Shown here: one piece after another, positions 31,742 to 39,581 of the stretch | Layout of the letters: each line of letters starts with the position of its first letter | Position numbering within the stretch: position 1 is the stretch's first letter | Source: Fibrobacter succinogenes | GTDB taxonomy: Bacteria; Fibrobacterota; Fibrobacteria; Fibrobacterales; Fibrobacteraceae | NCBI GenBank assembly: GCA_902776765.1 | Contig: CACYRP010000030.1 | Span: 1-52,339, forward strand | DNA length: 52,339 nt | Direction: 5' to 3' | Position numbers and translations under genes: made by a program | Notes under the pieces: generated by a model | Seen by the model: only the letters and a program-made list of their open reading frames with translations | Databases searched by the model: none | Told to the model about the DNA's origin: nothing

Positions 31742-32644
31742 ATGAAAGTATCGTCGTTCTTTTATTTTGCAAATTTCTGGCTCAAGACAGTCCTATTCAA
31801 GAAGAAAGACCCGATTTTGGGAACCGTCATCGTAACCGACCGCTGTAACCTGAAATGCAAGCACTGTTCCGTCAATAACATCACCTCGATAATGCATCCC
31901 TATGTACAAATCAAAAAGGAGATGCAGACCTTGTACGACATGGGCACCCGCATCCTCTTCTTCTGCGGCGGCGAGACGTTCTTGTGGAGAGACGGTGATT
32001 TGACTGTCAGGGATTTAGTCATCGAAGCGAAAAGAATGGGCTTCATGATTGTGAACGTAGTCACGAACGGAACACAGCCCATCGACTTGCCCGAAGCAGA
32101 CTTGATTCTCTTAAGCCTTGACGGAGATAGGGAACGCCACAACGCCATCAGAGGCAACACCTTCGATACCATCATGGAGAATGTCAAGAACGCCACTGCG
32201 GACAACATCTGTTTCTACATGGCCATCAACCAAATCAACAAAGATGCCGTACAAGATGTTTGCCAAATCGCGAAGGACACAAAAAACGTGAGGGCGGTCT
32301 CGTTCAATTTCCACACACCTTATCCCGACACGAGAAACCTTTTCCTGTCCAAAGAAGAAAAGCAGAAAATTGCAGACACCATCTTGCAGATGATGGATAA
32401 AGGCTACCCGATATTCAATCTCAAAGCATCGCTCCCGTACCTCGTCAACAACAGCTTCCCCACTCCGTGTTATCAGTGCCTGGTCATCGAAGACGGAAAG
32501 ATCTCGGTATGCGGAAGGTGTATCGACGTTCCGGGACTTTGCGAAGAATGCGGTTATTTCTTCGTCGCGGAATACACCCTGCTTTTCAGGGGCAATTTGA
32601 AAATCGCCTTCGAAGCAGTAAGGACATACCTCAAGTACGTATAA
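31742..32644 (+). CDS. Radical SAM protein with Cys-rich C-terminus
   Basis: 300 residues starting at the ATG at 31742 with AAGGA upstream. The SAM-cluster motif is TDRCNLKCKHCSV (CxxxCxxC), followed by FFCGGETFLWRD and LLSLDGDRERHNAIRG. The C-terminal part has a cluster of cysteines (TPCYQCLVIEDGKISVCGRC, then GLCEECGYFF) that probably holds a second Fe-S site, as in SPASM or twitch domains. It is 18 bases upstream of a second radical SAM gene, so the two are one operon. No precursor peptide or other substrate gene is next to it. Substrate unknown. Confidence 0.8.
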   Translation: MKVSSFFYFANFWLKTVLFKKKDPILGTVIVTDRCNLKCKHCSVNNITSIMHPYVQIKKEMQTLYDMGTRILFFCGGETFLWRDGDLTVRDLVIEAKRMGFMIVNVVTNGTQPIDLPEADLILLSLDGDRERHNAIRGNTFDTIMENVKNATADNICFYMAINQINKDAVQDVCQIAKDTKNVRAVSFNFHTPYPDTRNLFLSKEEKQKIADTILQMMDKGYPIFNLKASLPYLVNNSFPTPCYQCLVIEDGKISVCGRCIDVPGLCEECGYFFVAEYTLLFRGNLKIAFEAVRTYLKYV

Positions 32645-32662
32645 GCTAACGAGATTTTTTGA

Positions 32663-33916
32663 ATGAGTTTGAGAACGACTTTAACCAGGGCGTGGCTGAC
32701 CCGGTCCATTAAGCCTTTTTTATTCAAAAACGAATACGACGAGATTCTCCCCTTCGAGGAATGTGAGAATCTCGGGCTCTATGTCCACATCCCTTTCTGC
32801 AAAAGCATCTGCACATTCTGCCCCTATTGCAAAACCGTCTATAACAGGGAACTGTGCGACAGGTACATTGACGCGTTGAAAAAAGAAATCCACAAAGTCG
32901 GCTGTCAATACAAGAGCAAGAAGGAGACGACAAGTCTGTATTTTGGCGGCGGCACACCAGCCCTAATCGCAGATAGAATCAGCGAAATCATCGAAGCGAT
33001 TCGGGAACATTTTACCGTGACCGAAGGCATCGGCGTCGAACTGCATCCCGACAACGTGAATGTCGAGACACTTCAAAAGCTGAAAGATGCTGGCGTTACA
33101 AAGCTCAGCATAGGCATCCAATCGTTTCAGGAAAAATACCAGAACATTCTCGGACGAAAAAAAGTTGACGCAAACAAATTAAAAGAAGCCCTAAGCGCCG
33201 TGGAATTTGAAACGGTTTCGATGGACTTCATCTTCGCGCTCCCCGACCAGACTTACGAAGACATCAAGGCGGACGTGGATACCGCATTCGAAAGCGGCGC
33301 CAACCACGTGGCGATTTACCCGTTTATCGACTTTTCCTTTACCAAAAGCAAAGTGAAAACGATGCCGAAAAAGCAGAAGAAGGAACTATTGGACCGAATC
33401 ACCGCCTACTTCAACGAAAAAGGTTACCACCGCAGTTCCATCTGGACTTTTTCGAACAAGAAAGAAGCCAAGTATTCTTCCATGACCCGTGACAGTTTCC
33501 TCGGATTCGGATGTTCCGCCACGACGCTCCTTCAAAAGCAATTCAAGATAAATACCTTTTCCGTAGAAGAATACTGCAAGAGGATTGACAGCGATAAGCT
33601 GCCGACCTCATTGACCATCCGCTTCACGCCAAGGCAGAGGATGGTGTATTACCTGTTCTGGACACTTTATAGCATGCAACTGGACGAAAAGAAATTCGAG
33701 CAGTTCTTTGGCGTTCCACTCCAAAAAATGTACGGCTTTGATTTCTGGCTAGCGCAAAAACTCGGATTCCTGACAAAAGAAAACGGAGTCTATTCCATGA
33801 CCATGAAGGGAGCCTTTTACTATCATTACTACGAACAATTCTACACGCTCTCTTACATTGACAAGATGTGGGGAATCATGCGGAAAGAAGCGTTCCCGGA
33901 AAGAATTGAGTTTTAG
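32663..33916 (+). CDS. HemN/HemW-like radical SAM protein
   Basis: 417 residues of the coproporphyrinogen III oxidase-like family. LYVHIPFCKSICTFCPYC holds the SAM cluster ligands (CxxxCxxCxxC, whereas HemN/HemW usually have CxxxCxxCxC); YFGGGTPAL, VTKLSIGIQSFQ and MDFIFALPDQ follow, and a C-terminal winged-helix HemN_C-like region. The family includes enzymes far from haem synthesis; with no haem genes nearby and a radical SAM partner directly upstream, I would not call it a true HemN. Membrane association is possible given the N-terminal LTRSIKPFLF stretch. Confidence 0.75.
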   Translation: MSLRTTLTRAWLTRSIKPFLFKNEYDEILPFEECENLGLYVHIPFCKSICTFCPYCKTVYNRELCDRYIDALKKEIHKVGCQYKSKKETTSLYFGGGTPALIADRISEIIEAIREHFTVTEGIGVELHPDNVNVETLQKLKDAGVTKLSIGIQSFQEKYQNILGRKKVDANKLKEALSAVEFETVSMDFIFALPDQTYEDIKADVDTAFESGANHVAIYPFIDFSFTKSKVKTMPKKQKKELLDRITAYFNEKGYHRSSIWTFSNKKEAKYSSMTRDSFLGFGCSATTLLQKQFKINTFSVEEYCKRIDSDKLPTSLTIRFTPRQRMVYYLFWTLYSMQLDEKKFEQFFGVPLQKMYGFDFWLAQKLGFLTKENGVYSMTMKGAFYYHYYEQFYTLSYIDKMWGIMRKEAFPERIEF

Positions 33917-33993
33917 AGAAATAGAACTGAAAAGGGTGTCGAAACCGAGAAAACCGCACTTCAATAGAAAAAAGAGATTATATTAATAAAACT

Positions 33994-34422
33994 ATGACAG
34001 TCACTCCCATTCTAATTATAGTACTTGCCATTTTCTTCATAATACTCGTAATTTTGAACCACTTTAACGTTTTTTCGCTGTGGCTCCAAGGCAAATTTTC
34101 AAACGCAAATACGAACGTGCGCTTTTTTCATCTTATTGGCATGCTGCTACGCAGGGTTCCGCTAGAAGCAATCGTTGATGCACACATCAGAAGTTGCAAA
34201 GCACACATCCCAATTGACATGGAAAAACTTGAAGCTCATTACCTTGCCGGCGGTAATGTACAAAACGTAGTCCAAGCCCTCATCTATGTAAAGCACTCTC
34301 ACATCAAACTTGATTTCAATATGGCCGCAGCGATCGATTTTTCCGGCGGCAACGTACTCGAAGTCGTGAAGGGATACGAGAAGAAGGAATTAAGAGAGAA
34401 GTATGGGCTTACCGATCTTTAA
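33994..34422 (+). CDS. FloA-like protein limited to the N-terminal region
   Basis: 142 residues: one N-terminal membrane segment (ILIIVLAIFFIILVIL) and the first domain of flotillin-like FloA (FHLIGMLLRRVPLEAIVD, KLEAHYLAGGNVQNVVQALI, AAAIDFSGGNVLEVV). Full FloA proteins have about 330 residues and continue into an SPFH and Ala/Glu-rich part; here the frame stops right after that first region (ELREKYGLTDL) in a clean end. No continuation is seen downstream in other frames. TATATTAA lies 13 bases before the ATG, with no Shine-Dalgarno. Confidence 0.7.
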   Translation: MTVTPILIIVLAIFFIILVILNHFNVFSLWLQGKFSNANTNVRFFHLIGMLLRRVPLEAIVDAHIRSCKAHIPIDMEKLEAHYLAGGNVQNVVQALIYVKHSHIKLDFNMAAAIDFSGGNVLEVVKGYEKKELREKYGLTDL

Positions 34423-34468
34423 AGCAACGGTATGACTGCAGGTCGACAAAAGTATTTATATTTTCCGT

Positions 34469-34801
34469 ATGAAATTTCTGGCTGCGTTTATTCTAAGTCT
34501 TTCTTTGCTTGCTACTAGCTCTTTTGCGGTTTCCTTGAACGCTCCTTTAGTCTTGAAGATGCAAGAAGACCGAAGCATGGCAGCCTCGGACTTCACTACT
34601 GAAGAAACTCCAGAGCACGATTGGGGCCCAATAAAGTTCTTAGTTGGCGTATATTCCTACTGTTTCCTCATTTTTGGAATTGCGTGGGCAGGGGTTGGAT
34701 TAAGCAATATTCACGATGAAGACATTAATGCAGGAGCAATGATTGGAAGTGGCTTAGGTATGGCAGGTTTAGGCGCCCTCGGCATTTGGTGGGCGTTTTA
34801 A
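34469..34801 (+). CDS. Small exported membrane protein
   Basis: 110 residues with a signal peptide (MKFLAAFILSLSLLATSSFA, cleaved before VSL) and two hydrophobic segments (FLVGVYSYCFLIFGIAWAGV, GAMIGSGLGMAGLGALGIWW). TATATTTT lies four bases before the ATG and there is no Shine-Dalgarno, so the message may be leaderless. No family recognised. A hairpin at 34815-34839 follows. Confidence 0.6.
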   Translation: MKFLAAFILSLSLLATSSFAVSLNAPLVLKMQEDRSMAASDFTTEETPEHDWGPIKFLVGVYSYCFLIFGIAWAGVGLSNIHDEDINAGAMIGSGLGMAGLGALGIWWAF

Positions 34802-34814
34802 AAACAAAAAGATA

Positions 34815-35153
34815 AAAAGCAGGACTAAATTCTGCTTTTCCATCCATACAAGCGCCGAATCGAAACTGTATGGATTCTCCTTCGGAGAATGACGCAAAAA
34901 GTGACGTCCGCCATAGCGGACGTTTTTCGCGTTTCTAAATCAGCTCAAAGCAAAAAGTCGCTTGCGAATTTTTGCGACCCGCGCAGCATATTTCTATACT
35001 GCGGCGTAAGCCGCATTATATATCTTTCGTCTTTGTACAAGTACCAAATGCTCAGCTCAGAAATGGCCCCACAAGTGGTTCCGCTTCACTCGCCTTACGC
35101 ATTTGTCGTCTGTAGCCCGCCGTGGCGGGCGTTCTTTCGTCTAATAGCGCGAC
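34815..35153. other. Hairpin-dense intergenic region between 34801 and ettA
   Basis: No gene is supported in these 340 bases. Hairpins in order: AAAAGCAG / CTGCTTTT (34815-34839, terminator of the upstream gene); GGATTCTCC-TTC-GGAGAATGACG (34872-34894, ATGACG class); ACGTCCGC-CATA-GCGGACGT plus T5 (34904-34927, strong terminator); AGTCGC...GCGAC; TGCGGC-GTAA-GCCGCA (35019-35034); GCCCGCC-GT-GGCGGGC (35116-35131); and AGCGCGAC-TTA-GTCGCGCT, which overlaps the ettA stop codon and probably ends ettA. Confidence 0.7.
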
Positions 35154-36845
35154 TTAGTCGCGCTTGAGCGTCTTGTACTTGATTGGCTTCGGATTGTCGG
35201 CGTCTTCGCCGAGGCGCTTGCGACGATCAGCTTCGTATTCGCTCCAGTTGCCTTCGAACCACACGACCTTCGAATCACCTTCGTAAGCGAGGATGTGCGT
35301 TGCGATACGGTCAAGGAACCAGCGGTCATGCGAGATGATCACGGCGCAGCCTGCGAACTTGAGGATAGCCTGTTCCAAAGCCTGCAATGTTTCGATATCC
35401 AAGTCGTTCGTCGGTTCGTCAAGGAACAAGAGGTTACCCGGTTTCTGCAAGTTCTTCGCCATGAGCACGCGGTTGCGTTCACCACCAGAGAGCTGCGAGA
35501 GCTTTTTCTGCTGGGCGGCACCCGTGAAGTTGAAGAGACCGCAGTAAGCACGGCCATTCATCTTGCGGTCACCCACCAAGATTTCATCATTGCCACCCGT
35601 GATAGATTCCCAAACCGTCTTGGAATCGTCCAAGCTTTCGCGGCCCTGTTCCATGCTGATGATTTCGACAGTTTCGCCAATCTTGAGCGTACCGCCATCC
35701 GGCTTTTCCTGGCCCATGATCATCTTGAACAAAGTCGTTTTACCCGCACCGTTCGGACCGATAATACCCACGATGCCCGAGCGTGGCAAGCTGAAGTTCA
35801 AATCGTCGAACAGCACCTTGTCGCCAAAGGCCTTCTGCAAATGTTCCGCCTGAATGACGACATCGCCCAAGCGCTTGCCGTTTGCAATGTGGATCTGAGC
35901 CACCTTGATCTGTTCCTTGGAATCTTCCGCCAAGAGTTCTTCGTAAGCCTTGAGACGAGCCTTGCTCTTTGCCTGGCGAGCCTTCGGGCTCTGCTTGACC
36001 CATTCCTGTTCGCGAGCGAGACGCTTCTGACGGTCAGATTCACCCTTTTCTTCGTTCTTCATGCGTTCAAGCTTCTGGTCCAGCCACTGGGCGTAATTGC
36101 CTTCCCAAGGAATGCCGCGACCGCGGTCAATTTCCAAAATCCAGTTCGTTACGTTATCAAGGAAGTAACGGTCATGGGTCACCAGAATCACAGAGCCCTT
36201 GTATTCGCGGAGGTGGCGTTCGAGCCAAGCAACTGTTTCGGCATCCAAGTGGTTCGTCGGTTCGTCCAAGAGCAACAAATCCGGTTCTTCGAGGAGTAAG
36301 CGGCAAAGAGCCACGCGGCGCTTTTCACCGCCGGAAAGGTTTGTCACCGGCCAATCGCCCGGCGGGCAGCGGAGTGCGTCCATCGCAATTTCGATATTGC
36401 GGTCGAGGCTCCACAAGTCCTGCGCGTCGATGATGTCCTGAAGCTTTGCCTGTTCGTCGAGAAGCTTGTTCATCTCGTCATCTTCCATGGGTTCAGCAAA
36501 CTTCATGGAAATTTCGTTGAAGCGGTCAAGCACGGCCTGCTTTTTCGCAACGGCCTGCATCACGTTTTCCTTGACAGTCAAGTTCGGGTCCAGCTGCGGT
36601 TCCTGCGGCAAGTAACCAGCAGTGCGGCCCGGTTCAATCCAAGCTTCGCCCTGGAATTCCTTGTCGATACCCGCCATAATGCGGAGCAAGGTGGACTTAC
36701 CGGCACCGTTCTGGCCGATGATGCCAATCTTTGCGCCATAGTAGAAGCTCAAAGAAATGTCCTTCAGCACCTCCTTGTTAGGCGGGTAGGACTTGGTCAT
36801 CTTGTACATGTAGAAAACGAATTTTTCTGCTTTATTTTCGGCCAT
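35154..36845 (-). CDS. ettA: Energy-dependent translational throttle protein (ABC-F ATPase)
   Basis: 563-residue ABC-F protein with two ATPase halves and no membrane part; EttA binds the ribosomal E site and gates the first peptide bond by ATP/ADP ratio. First half: GQNGAGKST, LSGGEKRRVALC, LLLLDEPTNHLDAETVAWLE; second half: GPNGAGKTT, LSGGERNRVLMAK, LDEPTNDLDIETLQALE. The phrases HDRYFLDNVTNWILEIDRGR and IPWEGNYAQWL are typical of EttA within the ABC-F group. The start at 36845 has no Shine-Dalgarno; CCTAA repeats run right up to the ATG. The stop codon lies inside a terminator-like hairpin. Confidence 0.93.
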   Translation of the reverse strand: MAENKAEKFVFYMYKMTKSYPPNKEVLKDISLSFYYGAKIGIIGQNGAGKSTLLRIMAGIDKEFQGEAWIEPGRTAGYLPQEPQLDPNLTVKENVMQAVAKKQAVLDRFNEISMKFAEPMEDDEMNKLLDEQAKLQDIIDAQDLWSLDRNIEIAMDALRCPPGDWPVTNLSGGEKRRVALCRLLLEEPDLLLLDEPTNHLDAETVAWLERHLREYKGSVILVTHDRYFLDNVTNWILEIDRGRGIPWEGNYAQWLDQKLERMKNEEKGESDRQKRLAREQEWVKQSPKARQAKSKARLKAYEELLAEDSKEQIKVAQIHIANGKRLGDVVIQAEHLQKAFGDKVLFDDLNFSLPRSGIVGIIGPNGAGKTTLFKMIMGQEKPDGGTLKIGETVEIISMEQGRESLDDSKTVWESITGGNDEILVGDRKMNGRAYCGLFNFTGAAQQKKLSQLSGGERNRVLMAKNLQKPGNLLFLDEPTNDLDIETLQALEQAILKFAGCAVIISHDRWFLDRIATHILAYEGDSKVVWFEGNWSEYEADRRKRLGEDADNPKPIKYKTLKRD

Positions 36846-36965
36846 AATTAGGTTTTAGGTTATAGGTTGTAGGGGTTAGGAGTTCGTTTCGACAAGCTCA
36901 ACGAACTTGTAAGGGTCCCCGAGCCTGTCGAAGGGATTCTTCTGGATTAATTCTTATCCTTGTTT
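36846..36965 (-). repeat. CCTAA-arm and TTCGACA hairpins in the ettA leader
   Basis: Read on the ettA strand: CCCTTCGACAGGCTCGGGG, then a hairpin GTTCGTTGAGC...GAAACGAAC (stem GTTCGTT / AACGAAC), then CTCCTAACCCCTACAACC and further CCTAA units up to the ATG. A TATATTCA box near 36979-36986 would place all of this in a leader of about 125 bases. Only the CCTAA arm is present; the facing TTAGG arm is missing. Confidence 0.55.
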
Positions 36966-37032
36966 CGTCAGATTGAATATAGAAATTTTTTCAGGCACGC
37001 CCCGCAATCCATGACAACGCAAGCCTTCCGTC

Positions 37033-37677
37033 TCAAGGTTTTGCAAGGAATTCCTTGATTTTTGCCTTGACAAACGCCAAGTCCGGATTCGTGAGAATCG
37101 GAATCATCGCATTGATTTCTTCGATGGACTTGTCCCACCATTTCCACTGAAGCAAAAGCGCCGTCAATTCCTCGTCAAAGCGATTGCGAATAAACTGCGC
37201 CGGGTTCCCCACCACAACCGTGTAAGGTTCCACATCGCTCCCAACAACCGCATTCGCACCGATAATTGCACCATCACCAATATGTACACCCGGCAAAATC
37301 ACCGCATTCTGCCCAATCCACACATCGTTCCCAATCACCGTATCGCCCTTGAGCGGCAAATTCTCTTTGGCAGGCGCCGCCATGTTCCAACCTTGCAATG
37401 TGTAAAACGGAAATGTCGAAACCGCGTTCATCTGGTGGTTCGCGCCATTCATCACAAACTCCACCCCCGCCGCAATCTGGCAGAACTTTCCGATAATCAA
37501 CTTGTCATCATTCCACGGATACAGGTGCGTCACATGGCTCTCGAAATCGCTATCGGCAATGTAAGTGAAATCACCCACGACAATCTGCGGATTCTTGAGC
37601 GTCGGCTTCACGTAAATTTCCTTATCGTAACCAGCAATCGGGTGGACAGTCATCGGATCAGGGAGAGTATTTGGCAT
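37033..37677 (-). CDS. Vat-type hexapeptide acetyltransferase
   Basis: 214-residue left-handed beta-helix acyltransferase closely resembling streptogramin A acetyltransferases (Vat family). It has LIIGKFCQIAAGVEFVMNGANHQM (the His of GANH is the catalytic base), YPF-like FPFYTLQGW, LPLKGDTVIGNDVWIG, GDGAIIGANAVVG, PYTVVVGNPAQFIR and LLQWKWWD. The start is the ATG at 37677, five bases after GGAGG. The family O-acetylates antibiotics or other small hydroxyl compounds; whether this one gives resistance cannot be told from sequence. Divergent from the hip module with a 168-base space between. Confidence 0.85.
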   Translation of the reverse strand: MPNTLPDPMTVHPIAGYDKEIYVKPTLKNPQIVVGDFTYIADSDFESHVTHLYPWNDDKLIIGKFCQIAAGVEFVMNGANHQMNAVSTFPFYTLQGWNMAAPAKENLPLKGDTVIGNDVWIGQNAVILPGVHIGDGAIIGANAVVGSDVEPYTVVVGNPAQFIRNRFDEELTALLLQWKWWDKSIEEINAMIPILTNPDLAFVKAKIKEFLAKP

Positions 37678-37845
37678 AGGAACCTCCATGGGTGGGATAT
37701 GGGAAAAGGTAATAAAAAACGCAACATCTTGCAGATTTTCATTGACAGACCATGCAAGATTATATAATTTAACACAAAAACCGCAATATATTACCGATTT
37801 AATGCATATCAGATGGAATAAATTGCTGTTATTGGAGCGACACTT

Positions 37846-38052
37846 ATGGAAAATCTCGGAAAGCAAATCTCAGAACGGCGAAAGAAGCTGGGCCTGTCCC
37901 AAGAAGACTTGGCCGAGATTTCCGGCGTTTCGCCCAGAACAATCAACTCCGTCGAACTCGGGAAAGCGAACCCGTCCATCAACGTGTTGAGCAAGATGGT
38001 AAAGCCTCTAGGTTTTGTAGTTACATTAAGCGAGAGGGTGACGCATGAATAA
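37846..38052 (+). CDS. hipB: HipB-like helix-turn-helix antitoxin/repressor
   Basis: 68-residue XRE-type DNA-binding protein (ISERRKKLGLSQEDLAEISG, VSPRTINSVELGKANPSINV). GGAG lies 8 nt before the ATG. It is the first gene of a three-gene module and overlaps the next by 8 bases, so the three are co-translated. HipB proteins repress their own operon and bind the kinase; no clear palindromic operator was found in the 168 bases upstream. Confidence 0.85.
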   Translation: MENLGKQISERRKKLGLSQEDLAEISGVSPRTINSVELGKANPSINVLSKMVKPLGFVVTLSERVTHE

Positions 38053-38380
38053 CAGCAAAATCCGCAGCGCATGCGTGTTCTACAATAACATCCTTGCCGG
38101 CTACCTCTTGCAAAACAGCAGGGGCTACACTTTTTTATACGACTCCAATTATGTTGTTTCACAAAACCCATCCATCGCATTGGACATGCCGAAAAAGAAA
38201 CGCCTGTTTAGATCGTCTTACCTTTTCCCGTATTTTCAGGGATTGTTGCCTGAAGGAGCAAACAAGGCCTTCTATTGTGAGCGCCTCGGCATTAAGCGCA
38301 CAGACAAATTTGCAATGCTTCTGAACCTAGCGAATCACGAAACTATCGGCGCCATCACCGTACGAGAAAGGAGCCACTAA
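38045..38380 (+). CDS. hipS: HipS-like protein (HipA N-terminal subdomain)
   Basis: 111 residues corresponding to the N-terminal subdomain 1 of HipA (VFYNNILAGYLLQ, GYTFLYD, PYFQGLLPEGANKAFYCERLGI, FAMLLNLANHETIGAITV). In one-piece HipA this region is fused to the kinase; as a separate gene it corresponds to HipS, which is the antitoxin in the E. coli HipBST system. Overlaps hipB by 8 bases and hipT by one base (TAATG). Confidence 0.8.
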   Translation: MNNSKIRSACVFYNNILAGYLLQNSRGYTFLYDSNYVVSQNPSIALDMPKKKRLFRSSYLFPYFQGLLPEGANKAFYCERLGIKRTDKFAMLLNLANHETIGAITVRERSH

Positions 38381-39381
38381 TGGGCCTCTGCCACTGTTGT
38401 TTAAAAGAAACGGAACAAGATTTTTGCCGCACCTGTTCAAAGGCGCTATTTGGCGTTTTTAGGTTTAGCGCAACCTTGGATTTTGACATTCCACAGCTCG
38501 CATTCGCAAAGGATGGGGCCGTCAAGAAAATTTCCATTTCTGGTGCTCAGACAAAGTTTTCCGTGAAAATAGAAAACAAAAAACTAGTCAACACAGATCG
38601 CGGTGGTACACACATTCTCAAGCCAACATTGTTGCCGTACTACGAGAACTACCAAGATGCACCTGCCAATGAACACGTGACAATGCTGATGGCACGCGTC
38701 CTTTTCAAGATTCCTACAGCATTATCCGCTCTACTTTACTTCAAAAACGGCGTCCCCGTCTACATTACCAAGCGTTTCGACGTTATCGAAGCTGGCGAGC
38801 ATGCCGGAGAACGCTTGAGCCAAAGCGACTTTGCGCAAATTGCGGGCCTCATCCCCGAAATAAACGGCAGCGATTACAAATACAAGGGAATTTCGTACGA
38901 AGGAATTGCCGCACTGATTCGCGAAAATGTAAGCGCAGCCGATGTTGCCGTCGAAGTATTTTTCAGAATAGTCTTATTCAATTATCTCGTATGTAACGGC
39001 GACGCACACGCAAAGAATTTTTCGCTCCGCAATTCCGTCGAAAATCCAGACGTCTATGATTTGACCCCCGCGTACGACTTGTTGAATACCTCGCTCCACA
39101 TTCCATTTGAACAATCACGTACAGCGCTCGACTTATTCAAGGACGAAGACGATTTCAAGACACCTTTTTACGAAGCTAACGGTTTTTATGGCACTCCGGA
39201 TTTTATGGAATTCGCCAAGAGAATCGGAGTCATCGAAAAAAGAGCCGCACGCTTCATAAAACAAGCAATCGATGCGGTACCCGCAATGGAAGAAATGCTA
39301 GATAAATCTTTCTTGAGCGAACAAGGCAAAGCGAAATACAAAGAATCTATCAGGGATAGAGCCAAAGCTCTAGGGCTGTAA
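38380..39381 (+). CDS. hipT: HipT-like Ser/Thr kinase toxin with N-terminal zinc-ribbon-like motif
   Basis: 333-residue HipA-family kinase lacking the N-terminal subdomain supplied by the previous gene. It starts with Cys4, Cys6, Cys7, Cys16 and Cys19 (CHCCLKETEQDFCRTC), a probable zinc site as seen in Bacteroidetes relatives. The Gly-rich loop is ISISGAQTKFS with Ser52 and Ser54, matching the two-serine SxS autophosphorylation motif of HipT. The catalytic loop CNGDAHAKNFSL holds Asp208 and Asn213, and PAYDLL holds the metal-binding Asp233. In E. coli HipT phosphorylates TrpS; the target here is unknown. Confidence 0.85.
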   Translation: MGLCHCCLKETEQDFCRTCSKALFGVFRFSATLDFDIPQLAFAKDGAVKKISISGAQTKFSVKIENKKLVNTDRGGTHILKPTLLPYYENYQDAPANEHVTMLMARVLFKIPTALSALLYFKNGVPVYITKRFDVIEAGEHAGERLSQSDFAQIAGLIPEINGSDYKYKGISYEGIAALIRENVSAADVAVEVFFRIVLFNYLVCNGDAHAKNFSLRNSVENPDVYDLTPAYDLLNTSLHIPFEQSRTALDLFKDEDDFKTPFYEANGFYGTPDFMEFAKRIGVIEKRAARFIKQAIDAVPAMEEMLDKSFLSEQGKAKYKESIRDRAKALGL

Positions 39382-39447
39382 GGATTTTTTTAATTTTGAC
39401 AACATTATGAGCAAATCGAAAATTTGGACAGCATCAAGCAAAGAATC

Positions 39448-39555
39448 ATGATGGCTTATACCGAATGGGACGAAGGCAAACTGTTAATGGACAAGAATGG
39501 AGTAAACGAAATTCAGGACCATTATAAAAAAATGATTAAAGTTTTGCTTGGATAA
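39448..39555 (+). CDS. Possible small ORF or gene remnant between hipT and recQ
   Basis: 35 codons (MMAYTEWDEGKLLMDKNG ... IKVLLG), open for about 15 further codons upstream without a start. The composition looks coding (EIQDHYKKMIKV) but there is no Shine-Dalgarno and no recognised family. Could be the degenerate end of a lost gene. The rest of the 200-base gap 39382-39581 holds nothing recognisable. Confidence 0.25.
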   Translation: MMAYTEWDEGKLLMDKNGVNEIQDHYKKMIKVLLG

Positions 39556-39581
39556 AACATTTCATAGACTAATTCATAACA

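Noticed and set aside
32663..33916. Calling this gene hemN or hemW outright
   Set aside because: The cysteine motif spacing differs and the neighbourhood has no haem genes, so only the superfamily is claimed.
35295..36299. 334-codon open frame antisense to ettA
   Set aside because: Shadow frame; ettA motifs are unambiguous.
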